Shown: positions 9,732 through 22,367, numbered from the stretch's first letter. The stretch: 64,000 nucleotides of DNA from Lotus japonicus (GCF_012489685.1 NC_080043.1:15866223-15930222); one strand, 5' to 3'. Numbers and translations: made by a program. The notes: generated by a model not told the origin, from the sequence alone.

Positions 9732-12700
9732 TGTAACACCCCGATTTCGGTGGTGTCATTTTAGTAACCAAAGATAAAATAAAGCGGAAAAAGCAGGTAT
9801 ATTTTTTTTTCGTTTTCTTTTTAAATAAAAAGACTTGTCGAATTTAAAGACTCAACCCAATCGCGATTAACAGCGACTAACATACAATAAAAGCACAGCC
9901 CTTGCTGCAATCAAAATCATCGTCACGAGTGTCCTCAAGTGACGGAAAGTAACATCTAGTAACTAAAAGTATTGCCCAACGACAAACAAGTACAACCCAT
10001 AGATAGAGTCATAAGTTTTATAAGTACAGTCTTCCAAGAAAGTAAGTCAGCCCAAAACGGCCTCCAAAAAGACTTCCTACGTCCGACTACTCCATGCGAT
10101 TCCCATCTACGGAGAACCACACCGAAAAGCAATCTGTCGGAAACTACCCTGTCCCAAAAGTACAAATGACGAATCAGAGCTATGACCCTAACACCCAACC
10201 TTAGTAGGCTCTAAACACCCATACCCTATACTTCCATCATCGATCATCGACCCTCATCTGGTCATTCATTCAGTCCGGGTCCTCGTCGAAAGCTTCAGTA
10301 ATAGTCATCACGCTCCTGGTCCTCCTCGAGTGACGAATCATCACGAATCGACTGACGGACGCCTGGCAGCAGGCCGACCGCCCAAATACAAACATGCAAC
10401 CAAAGCCAAGGCGCTAGGGTCAACTCACGGAATACAATAGATATACAAACAACATGTGATAAAGGGGGTATATACTTATATAGGTTATCAGTTGCCTATC
10501 TTAAGGTATATACTTAGCATGTTATCAAGGCTCTAATAAACAATTCGATATCTGCTATCTCAACAGTTCAATAAACAATTACTCAACAATTCAATAAGGG
10601 TGCATGTATGCATGCAATGTCAACTCAAAAGATGATCCCAACAAATAGGCATGTCAAGTCGATCCAACCCATCGGGTTGAACATACGGACTCGCACACGC
10701 AACTCCCACAATTAGGCATGTCAAGTCGATCCAACCCATCGGGTTTGAACATACGGACTCGCACACGCAACAAATGACAACGCCAAGTCGGTTCACTCAA
10801 AAGAGTCGAACATACGGACGTTGCGCGTGTCCAATGACTATCGCCGAATCGATCCAATCCATCGGGTTGAACATACGGATCCGCGCGAGTCGAAAGGTTA
10901 TCACTGAATCGATCCAATCCCTCGGATTGAACATACAGATTCACGCGAGTTAAAATGACAATCGCTGAATCGATCAAATCCATCGAATTGAACATACAGA
11001 CTCACGCGTGCCTGAGTGACTACCGCCGAATCGATCCAATCCATCGGATTGAATATACGGATCCGCGCGTGTCAATAATTATTGCCGAATCGGCCCAACC
11101 CGACGGGTTTGGACATACGGATTCGCGCCGCAATGTCGAAGATACACTTGGTGTTCTTCGTGAAGGCCCAGTCTTTTGACCGTCCCAAACCCCAAACGTA
11201 TGTATAATGCAATATGGTTAACCAAACATCGAATCGTCCTCACACGTACGAGTTTAACCACAAATCTCAATTTAAAAGTATCCGAAGGTCAAAGTCGTCT
11301 TTGCGACTAGGCTGTGAAAAGCCGGAGTACATATTGCACTCAGTGACATTTCCATGGTCACTATGGTTCATCCCCGTGACGACCATCAAATCATCTCAAG
11401 TTCAAGGCTTTACGACTGTTTCCCGTTTTTCACATTCATTTCCAACTCTTAAATTTTCCTAAAGGTCTTGTTAATTAATCAAAGCATTTCAAGTTGAGTT
11501 AATCAAGTTATGATGTTTATTATCGAAATCCAAGTTCCATAAGTTCTAAAGTTCCAAACTCCAACTATTCAAAGTTTCCCAAATCCCCCAAATATAATCC
11601 CCGGGAAAAGTCTAAGTATTCAAAGAGGGCTAGATCTCAGACCTCAGGTCAGGACCTGCCTAGGGTTTCCTCTCAACCCGAAAGATCAACAAAACCAACT
11701 CAAATGTCCTACGCTCCGCAATCGCGTCAACACGCACAATTCCATATCAATTCAACAATATTCAGCTCTAAAGAGCGGTGCGACAATAATACGGTGCGGG
11801 AATCATAAGACAGAAATCAGTAAACGGCCGAAGCCTCTCAGAAAACGGAGACACACGTCTCATATAAGTTCACTCGGCCGAAGCCTCCAGAAAACATTTT
11901 CCAATTCACAGCGATAAACAATATCCAAGCAATATTCAATATCAAGCAATACTCAAGTCGAAGTTATCGACGCCTACAATACAAATAGCTAGTAAGTAAG
12001 TTGCCCTAACCTCGAATGTTCCAGTCTCGCGGTGTAGGTCTCCCTCACAAGCTTGTTCAGTCAACCCCAAAGTTTCCACAATTGAACCTTTGAGCAAACA
12101 AAGCAATAATGAATCAACACAAGTCGATACAGTCGAAGCAATCCTAACTAATGTTCAACAAAGCTCAAGAAGCTTCAGAGTACAACATTTAGGCACGAAT
12201 GGAAGGGCTTTCCCCGAATGGATGAGTTTTGACTCGATTCAAGTTTTGTACAAAAACACTTTATTCGATAAAACATCCATAACTCGAGCTACAGAACTCA
12301 GAATGACACGAAACCAAAGCCAAAATTTCGACAACGGAGAGAGCTACGCTATAACTCAGATCATACAGACCCAAAAATTATTTTTGGACACGGTACCATG
12401 GCATATAAGTTTCGGCCACTATCAAAATAGGGCTTCCCGAACTTTTTCTTCGATCTAATTTAATTCATAAGTATTCTTAGGCGATATCTAGGCCAGGGAA
12501 TCTCTCAGAAAAATTATCGGGTCGAAAACTGTCGCAAGGGTATTTTGGTCAATATTTTTAGCTCAGAATTTCAAAATTGGAATTTCGAAAAACAAATTGG
12601 ATGGGGACGTTACCAACGACGTTTATAACAACTAATCCTACTAGCGCTAAGCTAAGTCGAGAGTTTTCAGCCTAAAGGATGAAACTTTGGCTCAAAATGG

Positions 12701-13355
12701 GTTTTTCAAGCAGAATTGAAATTCGGCGGCATTTCGGCGATATTCGGCAAAATGTAATCTGCTAAACATGTTCTTGGGCATGCAGGGAATAAGTTTAGAC
12801 ACTTAAATCAAGTTATTTGGACAGTTTTACAAAAAGCTCAAAACTTTGAGCACAGAAAGACATAGAGAAAAGCGACAGAATTGACGATCAGAAGTAAGGA
12901 ATAGCATTTATACCTCGAGGTCTACGCGTAGCAACGAACGGTGCAACGATCAGGCAAGAAACGACGAAAATCACTTCTCCTCCTTCCTCCTTGGTGCTCG
13001 CGGGTTTGGGTGAAGGGAATGGTGAGGATTTTTGAAAATTTTTCATTTTCTTGATATTTATAGGTTTTGGAAAATGCGGAAAAATGAAAATTTCGCGATT
13101 CCGATTTTTCCTGCGCATTCCTCCGTGAATTCTAAGATAGGTTATGGCGACAGAATTTCAGAACTCAAAACAGGTTTCTTGGAATTAAGGCAACGATCCA
13201 AAGTCGTTGTAAATCTATTTTACCCGAAAAGTTACTTTTTGCAGTGGGTGTCGGATGAGAAAACTTCATTCTGAAGAAAGATTGGAAACATCAAGAGAAA
13301 TGGGTGTACGCGTGTGGAATCTTCATTTGAAGCTCCGAATAGAAAAAGTCTTCAT
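9732..13355 (-). repeat. Truncated long LTR, Tekay-type Ty3/gypsy family (copy D)
   Basis: On the plus strand it begins TGTAACACCCCGATTTCGG. Read on the minus strand this is the LTR 3' end, ...GGGGTGTTACA. Homology to the LTRs at 40963, 46122 and 51045 runs the whole length (for example the block around 13080-13345) and stops abruptly after GTCTTCAT at 13355. About 330-550 bp of the LTR start is therefore missing. A TATA-like CCTATAAATA (minus strand) lies at about 13055-13064. Open frames inside (such as 12090-12458) are not conserved in the other copies and are not genes. Confidence 0.8.
10640..11130. repeat. Tandem array inside LTR copy D (about 60-68 bp unit, about 8 copies)
   Basis: The unit contains CGAATCGATCCAATCCATCG followed by GGTTGAACATACGGA and a variable CGCGYG block. 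Copies start near 10653, 10720, 10785, 10845, 10906, 10966, 11027 and 11087. The other LTR copies carry unrelated arrays at about the same distance from the GGGGTGTTACA end. Confidence 0.85.
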
Positions 13356-13510
13356 TGTCGGTTGAACCGGTTCGCCCGGTTCAACACCGGTTCGGACGGT
13401 TCAACAACGGTTTTTCTCCCAGGCGGTTCTGTGAGTGTTTTGGACCGGACAGGGGTTCGGTTCCCGGTTCATCCGGTCGAACCGGCCGGTCCGGTCCGGT
13501 TTTTATAACC
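13356..13510. repeat. GGTTGAACCGG-rich palindromic stretch at the LTR truncation point
   Basis: Dense alternation of GGTT, CCGG and AACC blocks that pair with each other. It begins exactly where LTR copy D ends, so it may be the end of an element involved in the truncation, or filler. Family not identified. Confidence 0.5.
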
Positions 13511-14077
13511 ATGATATTGATGATAATTTTAACATGGAAGGGTAAAATGAATTTTATTGTTGGACATTGGTAAGTCAGTTTTTTCCTCCTCTTTATCCTA
13601 TTTTAGTTTTTAAATCTAGAAGGCAACACTACACCAAAAATGGTCTTTAACAGCGGTTCAAAATTGCCTTTTACAGCGGTTTTCTGTGGTCCAAAACCGC
13701 TGTAGATCTCGCCGCTGTAAAAGCCTTAACAGCGGTTCTAACCGCTGTAAAAGACGCTTATTTACAGCGGTTGATTTAATAAAACCGCTGTAAATACAGA
13801 CCTACAACAGCGGTTATTCTAGAGAACCGCTGTACTTGATTCTTCTTTTACAGCGGTTTCAGCCGGTAACCGCTGTAATTGATGATATATATTAAAGCGG
13901 TTCCTCCACGTAACCGCTGTAATTTGTTTTTTTTTTGTTGGATTGTCATTTCTCCAGGACAAAACACAATTTTATAAACTGCTCACTAGATTGCATCAAT
14001 TTTCAGCTATTGTGACTCCCTGACAACACAATGAAATATGATTAAACAATCAATTGAAGAAAGATTGAAAGACAAAC

Positions 14078-16103
14078 CTCAGGTCCAATCATGTCAATAA
14101 TCTGGCACAATATATCCTCAAAAAGCACAGGTTCTTGAGCCATGCACTCCATTCGATGCAATTGCTCCTCATAAAAAAATTGCAGTTCATTTCGTGTCAA
14201 AACTCCATTTCCATCCAAATCAATGCACTTGAACCTGACCATGACAAGTTAAAGTGAGTCAAAGTCAGACATAGCTAATAAGAGTCAACCACAAAGGTCA
14301 ATTTATAAATGCTGGCCTAAGGGTGAGCTTTGTGGGCAAGGTGAAAAATAAAGGGTAGTGGAAAAAGGTAGAAAGCTTTTAAAAAAAAATCAAAAACAAA
14401 AAAATAAATTGTGCAATTTCCCTACAATCATTCCAGGTACCAACCAGCCCAAAGTTAAAATTCAATCCATCATTCCTGTCCTATTTCTCAGCTGTGCCTT
14501 TTCTTGACACTGCTATTGAGTATAATACCCTACGACACAAAGCTTGCAATATCACCGTCCTTGAAAGGAAAGACTTTGGATGTGTTTGGAACTATTTGAA
14601 AAACAGTTATTTGAAAAAATAAAACTCTTCCGTTGGATTGTTTATACCGTGCTAATATAAAAACAGTTTTTCTATTTTGACGTTTTCTTGATTTTGTACT
14701 TTGAAGTCACAGGAAACATGGGAAACAATTCATGAAAAACTTTCTCATCAATGGTAAAACTGAAAATAATATGCAAATTGTTGTTACCTACTTTTGTCTC
14801 TTTCAACAACTGTTATAAAAACAACAATTTTAGTACATCATACATGAAAATTGTTATTTCTAAAAATTGAAACTCTGGTCTGTTTTGAATAGGTGAAGTT
14901 TCAGCACCATGCCTTTGAGACTTGAGTATGCATATGTGAAGTCCAAAATCCAAATCAAATATGTCATGAACCAATTATCCCAAGAGCTTAAGCTATTGGG
15001 TAATGGTTTTATATTATATTTCTAACACGCCCCCTCACACAAGAGCCCATTAGGCTTGAAGCGTGGAGAATGCGGTGGGCTGCCTGCCATGGGCTGAAAT
15101 TCAACTTTTTATTAGAATAATGGAGGCAACAAGGATCAAACTCTAGACTACTTATCAAAGAGGCTCTGATACCATGTCATGAACAAACTATCCCAAAAGC
15201 TACAGTTGTTGAGTGAAGAACATATGAATGGTTTTATATTATATTTCTAAATTCTAACAAAAGAAAACATGATATCTACGTGGTTAACATAATGAATCAT
15301 CATCATATTTGCATCTTAGACATCAACTAATCCGGTGACATCTTATCAAGAAGGGTGAGAGGATAACAAATGAAACGGAAAAATGAATGAGAAAAAGTTA
15401 CCAATACTCAAGACTCGGCTCAGATGATTTATCCTCTTCTGACAGTATGAAATAAACAAAATCTTCATAACCCATCTTTCCCTCAACCTTACTAGTAAAC
15501 CTTCTTGCAACCTGTGATTATATTTAACTGAGTCAAAATCAGTATCTTCAACAAATAATCTGATAAGTCATGAAAAAAAGTGTACAGACATTGTATGTCT
15601 ATTAGAAGGGGCAGGGTTGGAGGCTTGGATTGTCCGTGGCTGAATACCGCTATTTATCAAATATCAAGACAAGCAGTACATAATATTATATCCACACAAA
15701 CCTGAGAAAATATTCTATCGACAATTCGATAGGTGAGCGCATGGTTACCATATCTGATAAGATTCTCTTTGTCTATCAAGAAATCGTGATCTGTATCCAG
15801 CTCCCAAAACTTGCAGTATATAACATAGAAGTGCTCGTAAGAGAAGTACCTGCAAACAATATTTAAGGGAAGGTATAAAAGATCACTGCATTTTGATATA
15901 AATATATTTAATTCATTTGAATAAGAAACCAAAATCATTTTTTGAAGTTAATGGTAATGACATTTTCACAATATATCTACCTCAAAACCTTGTTGATGTC
16001 TTCTTCTTCATCAGCATGCAGCATTGCATCAATTATATTTCCACGCTTCAGCTCCCTCAGGGTAAGACGACCATTTGCAGATCTATTAATGTAGTAATAT
16101 ATT
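14078..16103 (-). pseudogene. Captured four-exon fragment of PP2A regulatory subunit B''
   Basis: Exons 16103-15981, 15849-15702, 15511-15402 and 14234-14078 all have GT/AG borders and compatible phases, and join into about 178 uninterrupted residues. The reading is that of the PR72/B''-type calcium-binding PP2A subunit: [33 protein letters not shown], the EF-hand-like [29 protein letters not shown], and the EF-hand-like [13 protein letters not shown]. The N-terminal half and C-terminal tail of the normal protein are absent, and the fragment lies wholly inside the CACTA termini. It is called a pseudogene because it is partial, although no stop or frameshift interrupts these exons. Confidence 0.85.
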
Positions 16104-16981
16104 CTATATGAATATATTACTATCAAAATATGATGGTTTTGAAGGTTTTTCATTTTTCATTATGACATAAAAAGTAGTCACTTAACAGTAATAATGATCC
16201 TAATCACAACTCAAAATCTTGAGGATGAATAACCATAAAACTCACCTAAAATCACAACGCAGTGAAGACAAATAATGGAGAACTTGGAATCTAATTAGGT
16301 AATTTGTCAATTCCTATAATTGAAGGCTCTAGTATTATTTTTTCATCTAGTGCTGGTACCCCACAACCACAAAGAGAACAAGAAAAAGACAACAAAACAT
16401 AACACACTTAAGTTAAACAGTTGCTATTTTATTTGCATATTCTTAGAACATGTTAAACAAGTTGCCGACACTTATTTCCCGAACCTACCCTGTTTCTGCA
16501 GCTAGTGAGGCTTGGTTCCAAGCCTTTCAATATTTATCATCCATTGCTTTATTCACCTTTCAAACCTCACACTTTATCTCACTCTTCTGAGTGTGTGTGT
16601 GTGTCCCCTTTCTCATCATCATGATTCATAACCAATATCTTTTACTGCATAAACTACTCCCTCCTCCATCCGGTCTGTGGTTTTGCTATTTACCCCTATG
16701 CTATTGCAACTTTCCCCCATGCCCCCCACATAGAAGATTTCAGTGAATGATTTGAAGCTACTTAATTGATATTTGAACTGATACTCTTAGCTGTAAAGCC
16801 AAAATTGAAGCTACCTAATTGATATTCATAACCAAACACAGTGTGAATAGAACAAACAAAAGATTAATAGCATAGAGTATGGAGAAAATTTCAGGAAATT
16901 TCAACAGCAGCAAAACCAACTCAGACCCTAGGCTGCAGTTACAAAAATGAAGAACATCATAGCATCAGATCAAAGTATTAC

Positions 16982-17200
16982 CTTATGAGGAAGAGGAAAA
17001 TTGCTTGTGGAGAGGATTGAGGAACAATGGAAGGTTGATAATGAGAGCAGGGCAACAACCGTGCAGGAAGCGACCCAAAAAAAGAGAGGCAGAGGCGGCG
17101 GAAGGGATGGAGGCGGCGGCGGCAAGGACGGCGGAGGCAGGAGGTGGCGAGGGCTTTGAGAGAAGTAGCAGGTCGAGAATAGTCGTGAGGTAGCAGAGTG
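16982..17200 (-). other. Exon-like GC-rich open stretch upstream of the PP2A fragment
   Basis: On the minus strand a Ser/Pro/Ala-rich open stretch ends at a good donor (CATAAG|GTAATA at 16982/16981) and could splice to the PP2A exon at 16103. No ATG is present in it. One frame (SATSRLFSTCYFSQSPRH) resembles an organelle-targeting leader. It is probably a second captured gene piece or 5' UTR; family unknown. Confidence 0.35.
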
Positions 17201-17309
17201 GTGAAAGATGTAACTGGTAAAAAATAAGGGTTTGCAGTTACAGATGTAATTTTACAAAATCAATAAATAAAATAATACTTATATTTAAAAAACGAATACA
17301 CTAACAAAA

Positions 17310-17530
17310 ACCGTGTAACAGCCCAGTGGTAAGGACTCATTATATTTTCTGTGGTGCCCTGGGTTCGAATCCCATGCAGAACATATTTTGAACCATTTAT
17401 TAAAGAAATCAACTAACTTTTATACTAATACTATAAATTGTACAAATATATCATAAAGTGAATCTAGCCTAGTGGAAAGACTATTGTGTTTTTCTTAAGG
17501 GAACGTGGGTTCGATCCCATACAAAACCTG
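17310..17530 (+). repeat. Two tRNA-like (pol III A/B box) segments in tandem
   Basis: Segment 1 has CAGCCCAGTGGTAAG then GGGTTCGAATCCC (about 17319-17372). Segment 2 has TAGCCTAGTGGAAAG then GGGTTCGATCCC (about 17465-17518). Each pair resembles the split pol III promoter of a tRNA gene, but the segments do not fold as complete tRNAs. They look like SINE heads about 145 bp apart inside the CACTA element. Confidence 0.5.
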
Positions 17531-17839
17531 AATTTTGGATTTTTATTATTTACGTTAATTTTACAGCGGTTAGTTTCATAAACGCTGTAAATAGTGGAAC
17601 CTATTTTTTACAGCGGTTCAGTATATAAACCGCTATAAAATCCTATTACCGCCCCGTGTTTTTGTTTTTACAGCGCCTTCTAAGAGAACCGCTGTTAAAA
17701 GGTAATGCTTTTACAGCGGTTAGTTTAATAAAACGCTGCAATAGCCCATCATCCGCTCCGTGTTTATGTTATTACAGCGGCTGCCACCTAAACCGCTGTA
17801 AAAGGGGCGCTGTAAAAGCCCTTTTCTGGTGTAGTGCAA

Positions 17840-18404
17840 CTAATCTATTATTATTTTAATATTTATAGTTGCAGGTTTAAACTTAATTGTTAAATTGTTG
17901 TAGTAGATTGAATACGTCTATCTATCTTCGTCTTCAGTAAGTTAAATGCTTTTTTTAAATCGAATTTCATGTTATTATACAATATATAATGTGATTTATG
18001 TCTTTGATTTTTAATTGTAAGCTGGAGTAATTAATTCCTTTCCATTTACAATGCTCAGGTCCAAGAAAAAATAGAGGAGTTTTCCTTGAGGAATAGATTG
18101 GATCAACTAGACATCATTTTGCTGATTTATTATCAATTTTTTATATCATTCATTGCGAAACTGTGTAGAACCTCAAATTATTTTCATAATGGAGTTGTTC
18201 TTATTTGATGGTTTATTCAATAGAATCCCAGTGCATGATTTAATCTATACAGGTGTATGTTCTTCTATTCATGGCAACCGTTTAAATATTTTGGTCAATT
18301 GGTGTAAATTTATGTCTTTTTAAAAGTCGTCGTCATATTATTGCACTGATTTATACTTATTTATTTGTTTATAAAGTATGAATTGATTGATATATGGTGA
18401 AAAA
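17840..18404. other. AT-rich sequence between the CACTA and Helitron elements
   Basis: No gene or repeat boundary recognised. Confidence 0.5.
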
Positions 18405-19050
18405 TCTAGTACATATATTAAAACAGAATCACTCCAAGAGGTTTTTAGCTGATGTGTCAGCTCCTCAAATATTTAACAATATTTTATTCCCCCACCCTGA
18501 ATAAACTTCAATATTTTATTCTCCCACTCATTATTTTATTAGAGTTTATTCCCCCCTCCCCTTATTTTATTATATTTTATTCCACACACCCTCTCTCTTC
18601 TCTCTCCCACTAACTTCTCCGTTTTGTTTTCTCTCTCTCCCACTACTCCTCTCATAAAACCCGCCACCTGTACTGCCCAATTATTTGTGTGCATTCCCAC
18701 TCCCCCTCTTGAAAATCCATCAACCGCCCACCTCTCCCACTCAGTGAAAATCCTTCCTCAACAAGCTCCTTGATTCACTCATCTACTCAAATTTCAAATT
18801 TCAAATTTGAAACAACTCAGATTTCCCAATACAACTCCTCACATACCCATAAACAGAAAGAAACCTTCAACCAACAAACAACACACATATTCTTCTTCTT
18901 TCTTCTTCTTCTCCTAATTGTTATTCCGATTCCCAATTTCTGTAACCTAGATTTTCTCCTCTCTCCCTCTCTCTCTCTCTCTCTCTCATCAACATCATCT
19001 TCCATCGCCTATCAAATTAGGGTTCCTTCTTTCTTCTTCTTCCAAATTCC

Positions 19051-19196
19051 ATGGACTCTAAGGATGATATGCACGATGCCAACGATGTGGAGTCCTTCGA
19101 CGACGATTTCTACAGTGGCGACGCGGAGGAAGCTCCCTTGGACTACTACAGCGACTACGACGACGACGCCGATGATTACTTCAACGACCTTCTCCA
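19051..19196 (+). pseudogene. ARIADNE-type (RBR) E3 ubiquitin ligase N-terminal fragment
   Basis: The ATG at 19051 opens MDSKDDMHDANDVESFDDDF, followed by YSGDAEEAPLDYYSDYDDDADDYF. This is the acidic N-terminus typical of plant ARIADNE proteins such as ARI7/ARI8, which transfer ubiquitin through a RING-IBR-RING module. The frame then loses similarity and reaches a stop by about 19209. The RING, IBR and C-terminal parts are absent. A CT-rich leader with (TC)n at about 18960-18990 precedes it, resembling a transferred 5' UTR. Confidence 0.78.
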
Positions 19197-19978
19197 CCGC
19201 CGCCGTTGACGCCGTTTCTCCCTTCGAACCCCAATCCACCCCTCCCCCTCTCGATGCCCCTCCTGTGCCCCCTTGATCTCCGATCCCGCAGGTCCCTCCG
19301 CAAGAAATTATCCTCCTCTTCCTTCAACAGAACCCAGGCATGCATCTCCTTTTCTCTCAACCTTTCTTTTTGGTTTTTCATGATCTTTTATGCGACACGT
19401 TTTGATTTTTTATTTCTATTTCTTTTGGGTTCTTTCAGATTCAGAATACATTGGCTGTTTGAGCTACCACTTCAGATAACGAGAGGGAGAAGAAACGCGA
19501 TTCTGTTTCTATACTGGTGCAATTTTCGGCCGATTTTTGAGTGTCGGGCCAATTTTTAGGGTTTTGGGCCGATTTTTGAGTTTTTGGTTGACTTTCAAGT
19601 TTATGGCCGATTTTAGGATTTTTAGCCGAGATTAATTTTTTTTACTGAATTTAGATAGGGTTAAGGGAGAGATGAAGAATTTGAAATTCCTCATATTTTG
19701 AGGTGATTTCAATTACCCTAAATCCTATTGAGTAAAATACCTCATTTAATTACTAGTAATTTGAGAATTCTCCACATTAGATATCCAAACAAGGTATTTT
19801 AATTGAAAGGATTTGAAATACCCTCTAAAATTACATTCCCCTCAAATATTCCCCCATCCAAACACAACCTTAGGGATTTTGTTTTTCAAGAATTGATTTT
19901 TGGATTCTTTTTCTCTTCTTCATGAATTTATCATTTATGCTTTCCCCTTTATCCATCCCTGAAAGCTTTTTCAATCGG

Positions 19979-20290
19979 GGGCGCTTCAAATCCAAAGACA
20001 ACTGCACCGCCTTTAAGGGTCTTCCATTCTATTGCTGCGCCCTCACGTTTACACCGTTTGAGTATCCTGTTTGTACACCTGATGGCAGCGTTTTCGATGT
20101 TATGTCAGTATCTCTTCTATGCTATACTCTGCTTAGTTATTCTTATTATGCAGTTTGCTTGATTTGATAACTTTATTTTGCACTTTGGCTTCAGGAATAT
20201 CACTCCTTATGTTATCAAATATGGTAAACATCCTGTCACCGGAGCTCCGTCCGGATCTCATTCCACTCAATTTCCACAAGAATTCAGAAG
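19979..20290 (+). pseudogene. U-box cyclophilin CYP65/PPIL2-type fragment (two exons)
   Basis: Exon a (to 20103) encodes a piece with FKSKDNCTAFKGLPFYCCAL and FTPFEYPVCTPDGSVFDVM. Exon b (20195-20290) encodes NITPYVIKYGKHPVTGAP, then after a frame change DLIPLNFHKNSEG. Together they correspond to the U-box region of the PPIL2/CYP65 peptidyl-prolyl isomerases. Donor and acceptor are kept (AT|GTCAGT; CTTCAG|G). The small frameshift near 20245 breaks the product, and the isomerase domain is missing. Confidence 0.78.
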
Positions 20291-21204
20291 GTACTTTGCC
20301 AACAATCACTATGTGTTTTGCTGGAATTATTTTTAATCTTTGGATTGAGATTTTACTTCATCACAATATCTTTGAATTATTTTGCTGTAATGTGTTTTAC
20401 AATTTTTTCTTTCTCTGTGTATTGTGTATTGGCTTATTTTATAATAACATGGGCATTTGGAAGAGCTTACAGCTTAGTATTAGTTTTTGGCCAGTTCATT
20501 TTCTTATCTATTTCAGATTCTAATTCTCTCCTCACTCAACATAAAATGTGTTTTAATGTTTGTATTATAGATAGTTAGAAAGATTTGAATAAGCATGTGA
20601 TCTATTTCTATGATTGTAGTTGCCGTAACAGGAATCCATAAGATTGTTTATCATTACTAATTTCTTTTTTTTTTGCTAATATTTTGTCAATTGATTGCTT
20701 TAAAGAAGTCAATTTCTGAGACTGAGCATGCAAGGGAGTCAATTTCTGTTTGTGGAGAAAAAGATAGGCTATTTATGAATCTATACATTCCTACTGCCTT
20801 CTCTCCTCCCCAGGTGACATTATAGCCTTTTACTTCATAATCAAAATGCACCCCTTCCAATTCTAGCTGCTTATTGTTTTTCAAAGTATTGCTTTCAAGT
20901 TCAAATTTATTTGCACTCTTACCCACTCTCCCCTGTTAGGCTGTTACCCACTTCCACTAAAAAGAATTCAAACTTATAATTAAAGAAGAGAAACCCTTTA
21001 GTTTATGATTCAGACTCACTTTTTTTTTGCATCTTCTATCTGCAGGGTTCCTCTCTACATGGCTGTTTCTGAATACTTAAGAATTCACCATCTAACTGCA
21101 TATTGCAGCTTATCTTTTGTAGACTTATTGAGTAAAATATAATTGAAATTATATACAGCTAAAAAGTTGAAATTATCTAATTTGGGTGTGTGTTTTTGTA
21201 TGAT

Positions 21205-21335
21205 ATAGTTGTGGTATTCGCCAGATTCACCACGTCGACCATGGCAGACGCCACCGTGCTCTCCTCAGCTGGATACCGCCACGACGCTGTTTGGGACTGG
21301 CTGTTGTGTTTTCACGACACAGTAAACCAAGTACT
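21205..21335 (+). other. Unidentified exon-like segment in the Helitron-like element
   Basis: A GC-richer island in AT-rich surroundings, open in the plus frame, reads MADATVLSSAGYRHDAVWDW and continues LLCFHDTVNQ. It may be a third captured exon. I do not recognise the protein. Confidence 0.35.
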
Positions 21336-22303
21336 ATTACACTATCCACTGTCACTGCTTTTATTTTATTTTAATTTCATTTTTCTTTTGTGGTTAATTA
21401 TTCCACAGAAAAAACCACCTTTTAAGAGCAATTTCATGACTGCTAAGAATGTTAAAAGGTTTTGACTTTTGAAATAAGCACTATAATTGGTATGTTTTCA
21501 TATGATTTCAAAGTCATGTTTATTTACTTTAGGACAAATGCTCTTTTGGCAATACTAAATGATTAATATGATTTCATACCCATGTATCTTACGCTCCTTT
21601 AATTTTCTCCCATTGAGTGTGATTGAAAGATGGATAAAGGAACGGAAGCTCAATGTTATCAGAATGAAAATAAGAGCTTAGAGGAATGCATATGATGGTT
21701 GAAAGAAGAATATGTGAGAAAAACTTTTTCATTCTGATATATGCTTTTTGTTTGCATATATAATAGTGCCAAAGATTTATATGTAGTGATTGACATGTTA
21801 TATTATAATATGTATTTGTATATATTTTTTAAAGTATATAAGATATATGGCCTATGATTTATATGCTTTTTGCTTCTCTGCAATAATCCAGGTAGTTCCA
21901 CATGAGAAATAGAGGGAGTTGGGTTTTGTGTTCAGGTTCACAGCTACCACCCCAAGAGCATGTTTTGTTGTGAGTTGACTTGGGACACAGCTTTTTCCTC
22001 TTCCCAAACGAGGAATTTTTTGTGTTCTTGAATGTTTTAAGAGTTCATATTTTGTATGTGAAAGAGAAGAGAAAGACAAAGCAACATAACAACCAATGTT
22101 TAATCACATCTGAAAGAGCAAGAGAAATAGCTAGATAGTGAATATATTAAGAGCAATTGTTGTGGGTGTTTTGATTTTTTAAGCTATGGGTGTATGCATA
22201 TGCTGACACCTTTGAATGCATAGGAGATGATTAAAGGTAACTTTGTAATTATGAACCATGGTGAAACTTTAATGTCGGATGAGAATATTTGGCATTATTC
22301 TAA

Positions 22304-22305
22304 TA

Positions 22306-22364
<59 letters not shown>
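22304..22364. repeat. (TA)n microsatellite
   Basis: About 25 uninterrupted TA units. The apparent open frame through it (poly Tyr-Ile) is an artefact. Confidence 0.95.

Positions 22365-22367
<3 letters not shown>

Larger units (their letters stand above)
13627..17836. mobile_element. CACTA (En/Spm) element, 4.2 kb, with 3-bp TSD CAA
   Basis: Termini are CACTACACCAAAAATGG on the left and, inverted, CACTACACCAGAAAAGGG on the right. Perfect 3-bp repeats CAA flank it at 13624-13626 and 17837-17839. Both subterminal regions (about 13640-13925 and 17560-17820) are packed with ACAGCGGTT in both orientations, the expected subterminal transposase-binding repeats. No TNP1/TNP2-like transposase is visible. 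The centre instead holds host-gene exons, so it is a non-autonomous transducing element. Confidence 0.9.

Noticed and set aside
10640..11130. Regular repeats that could suggest a CRISPR-like array
   Set aside because: A plant LTR minisatellite: units are direct tandem copies without unique spacers, in a eukaryotic retrotransposon.
12090..12458. 122-codon open frame on the plus strand
   Set aside because: Lies inside an LTR, and the homologous region of the other LTR copies is not open.
17310..17390. Possible tRNA gene
   Set aside because: A and B boxes are present, but the acceptor and anticodon stems do not pair; SINE-like instead.
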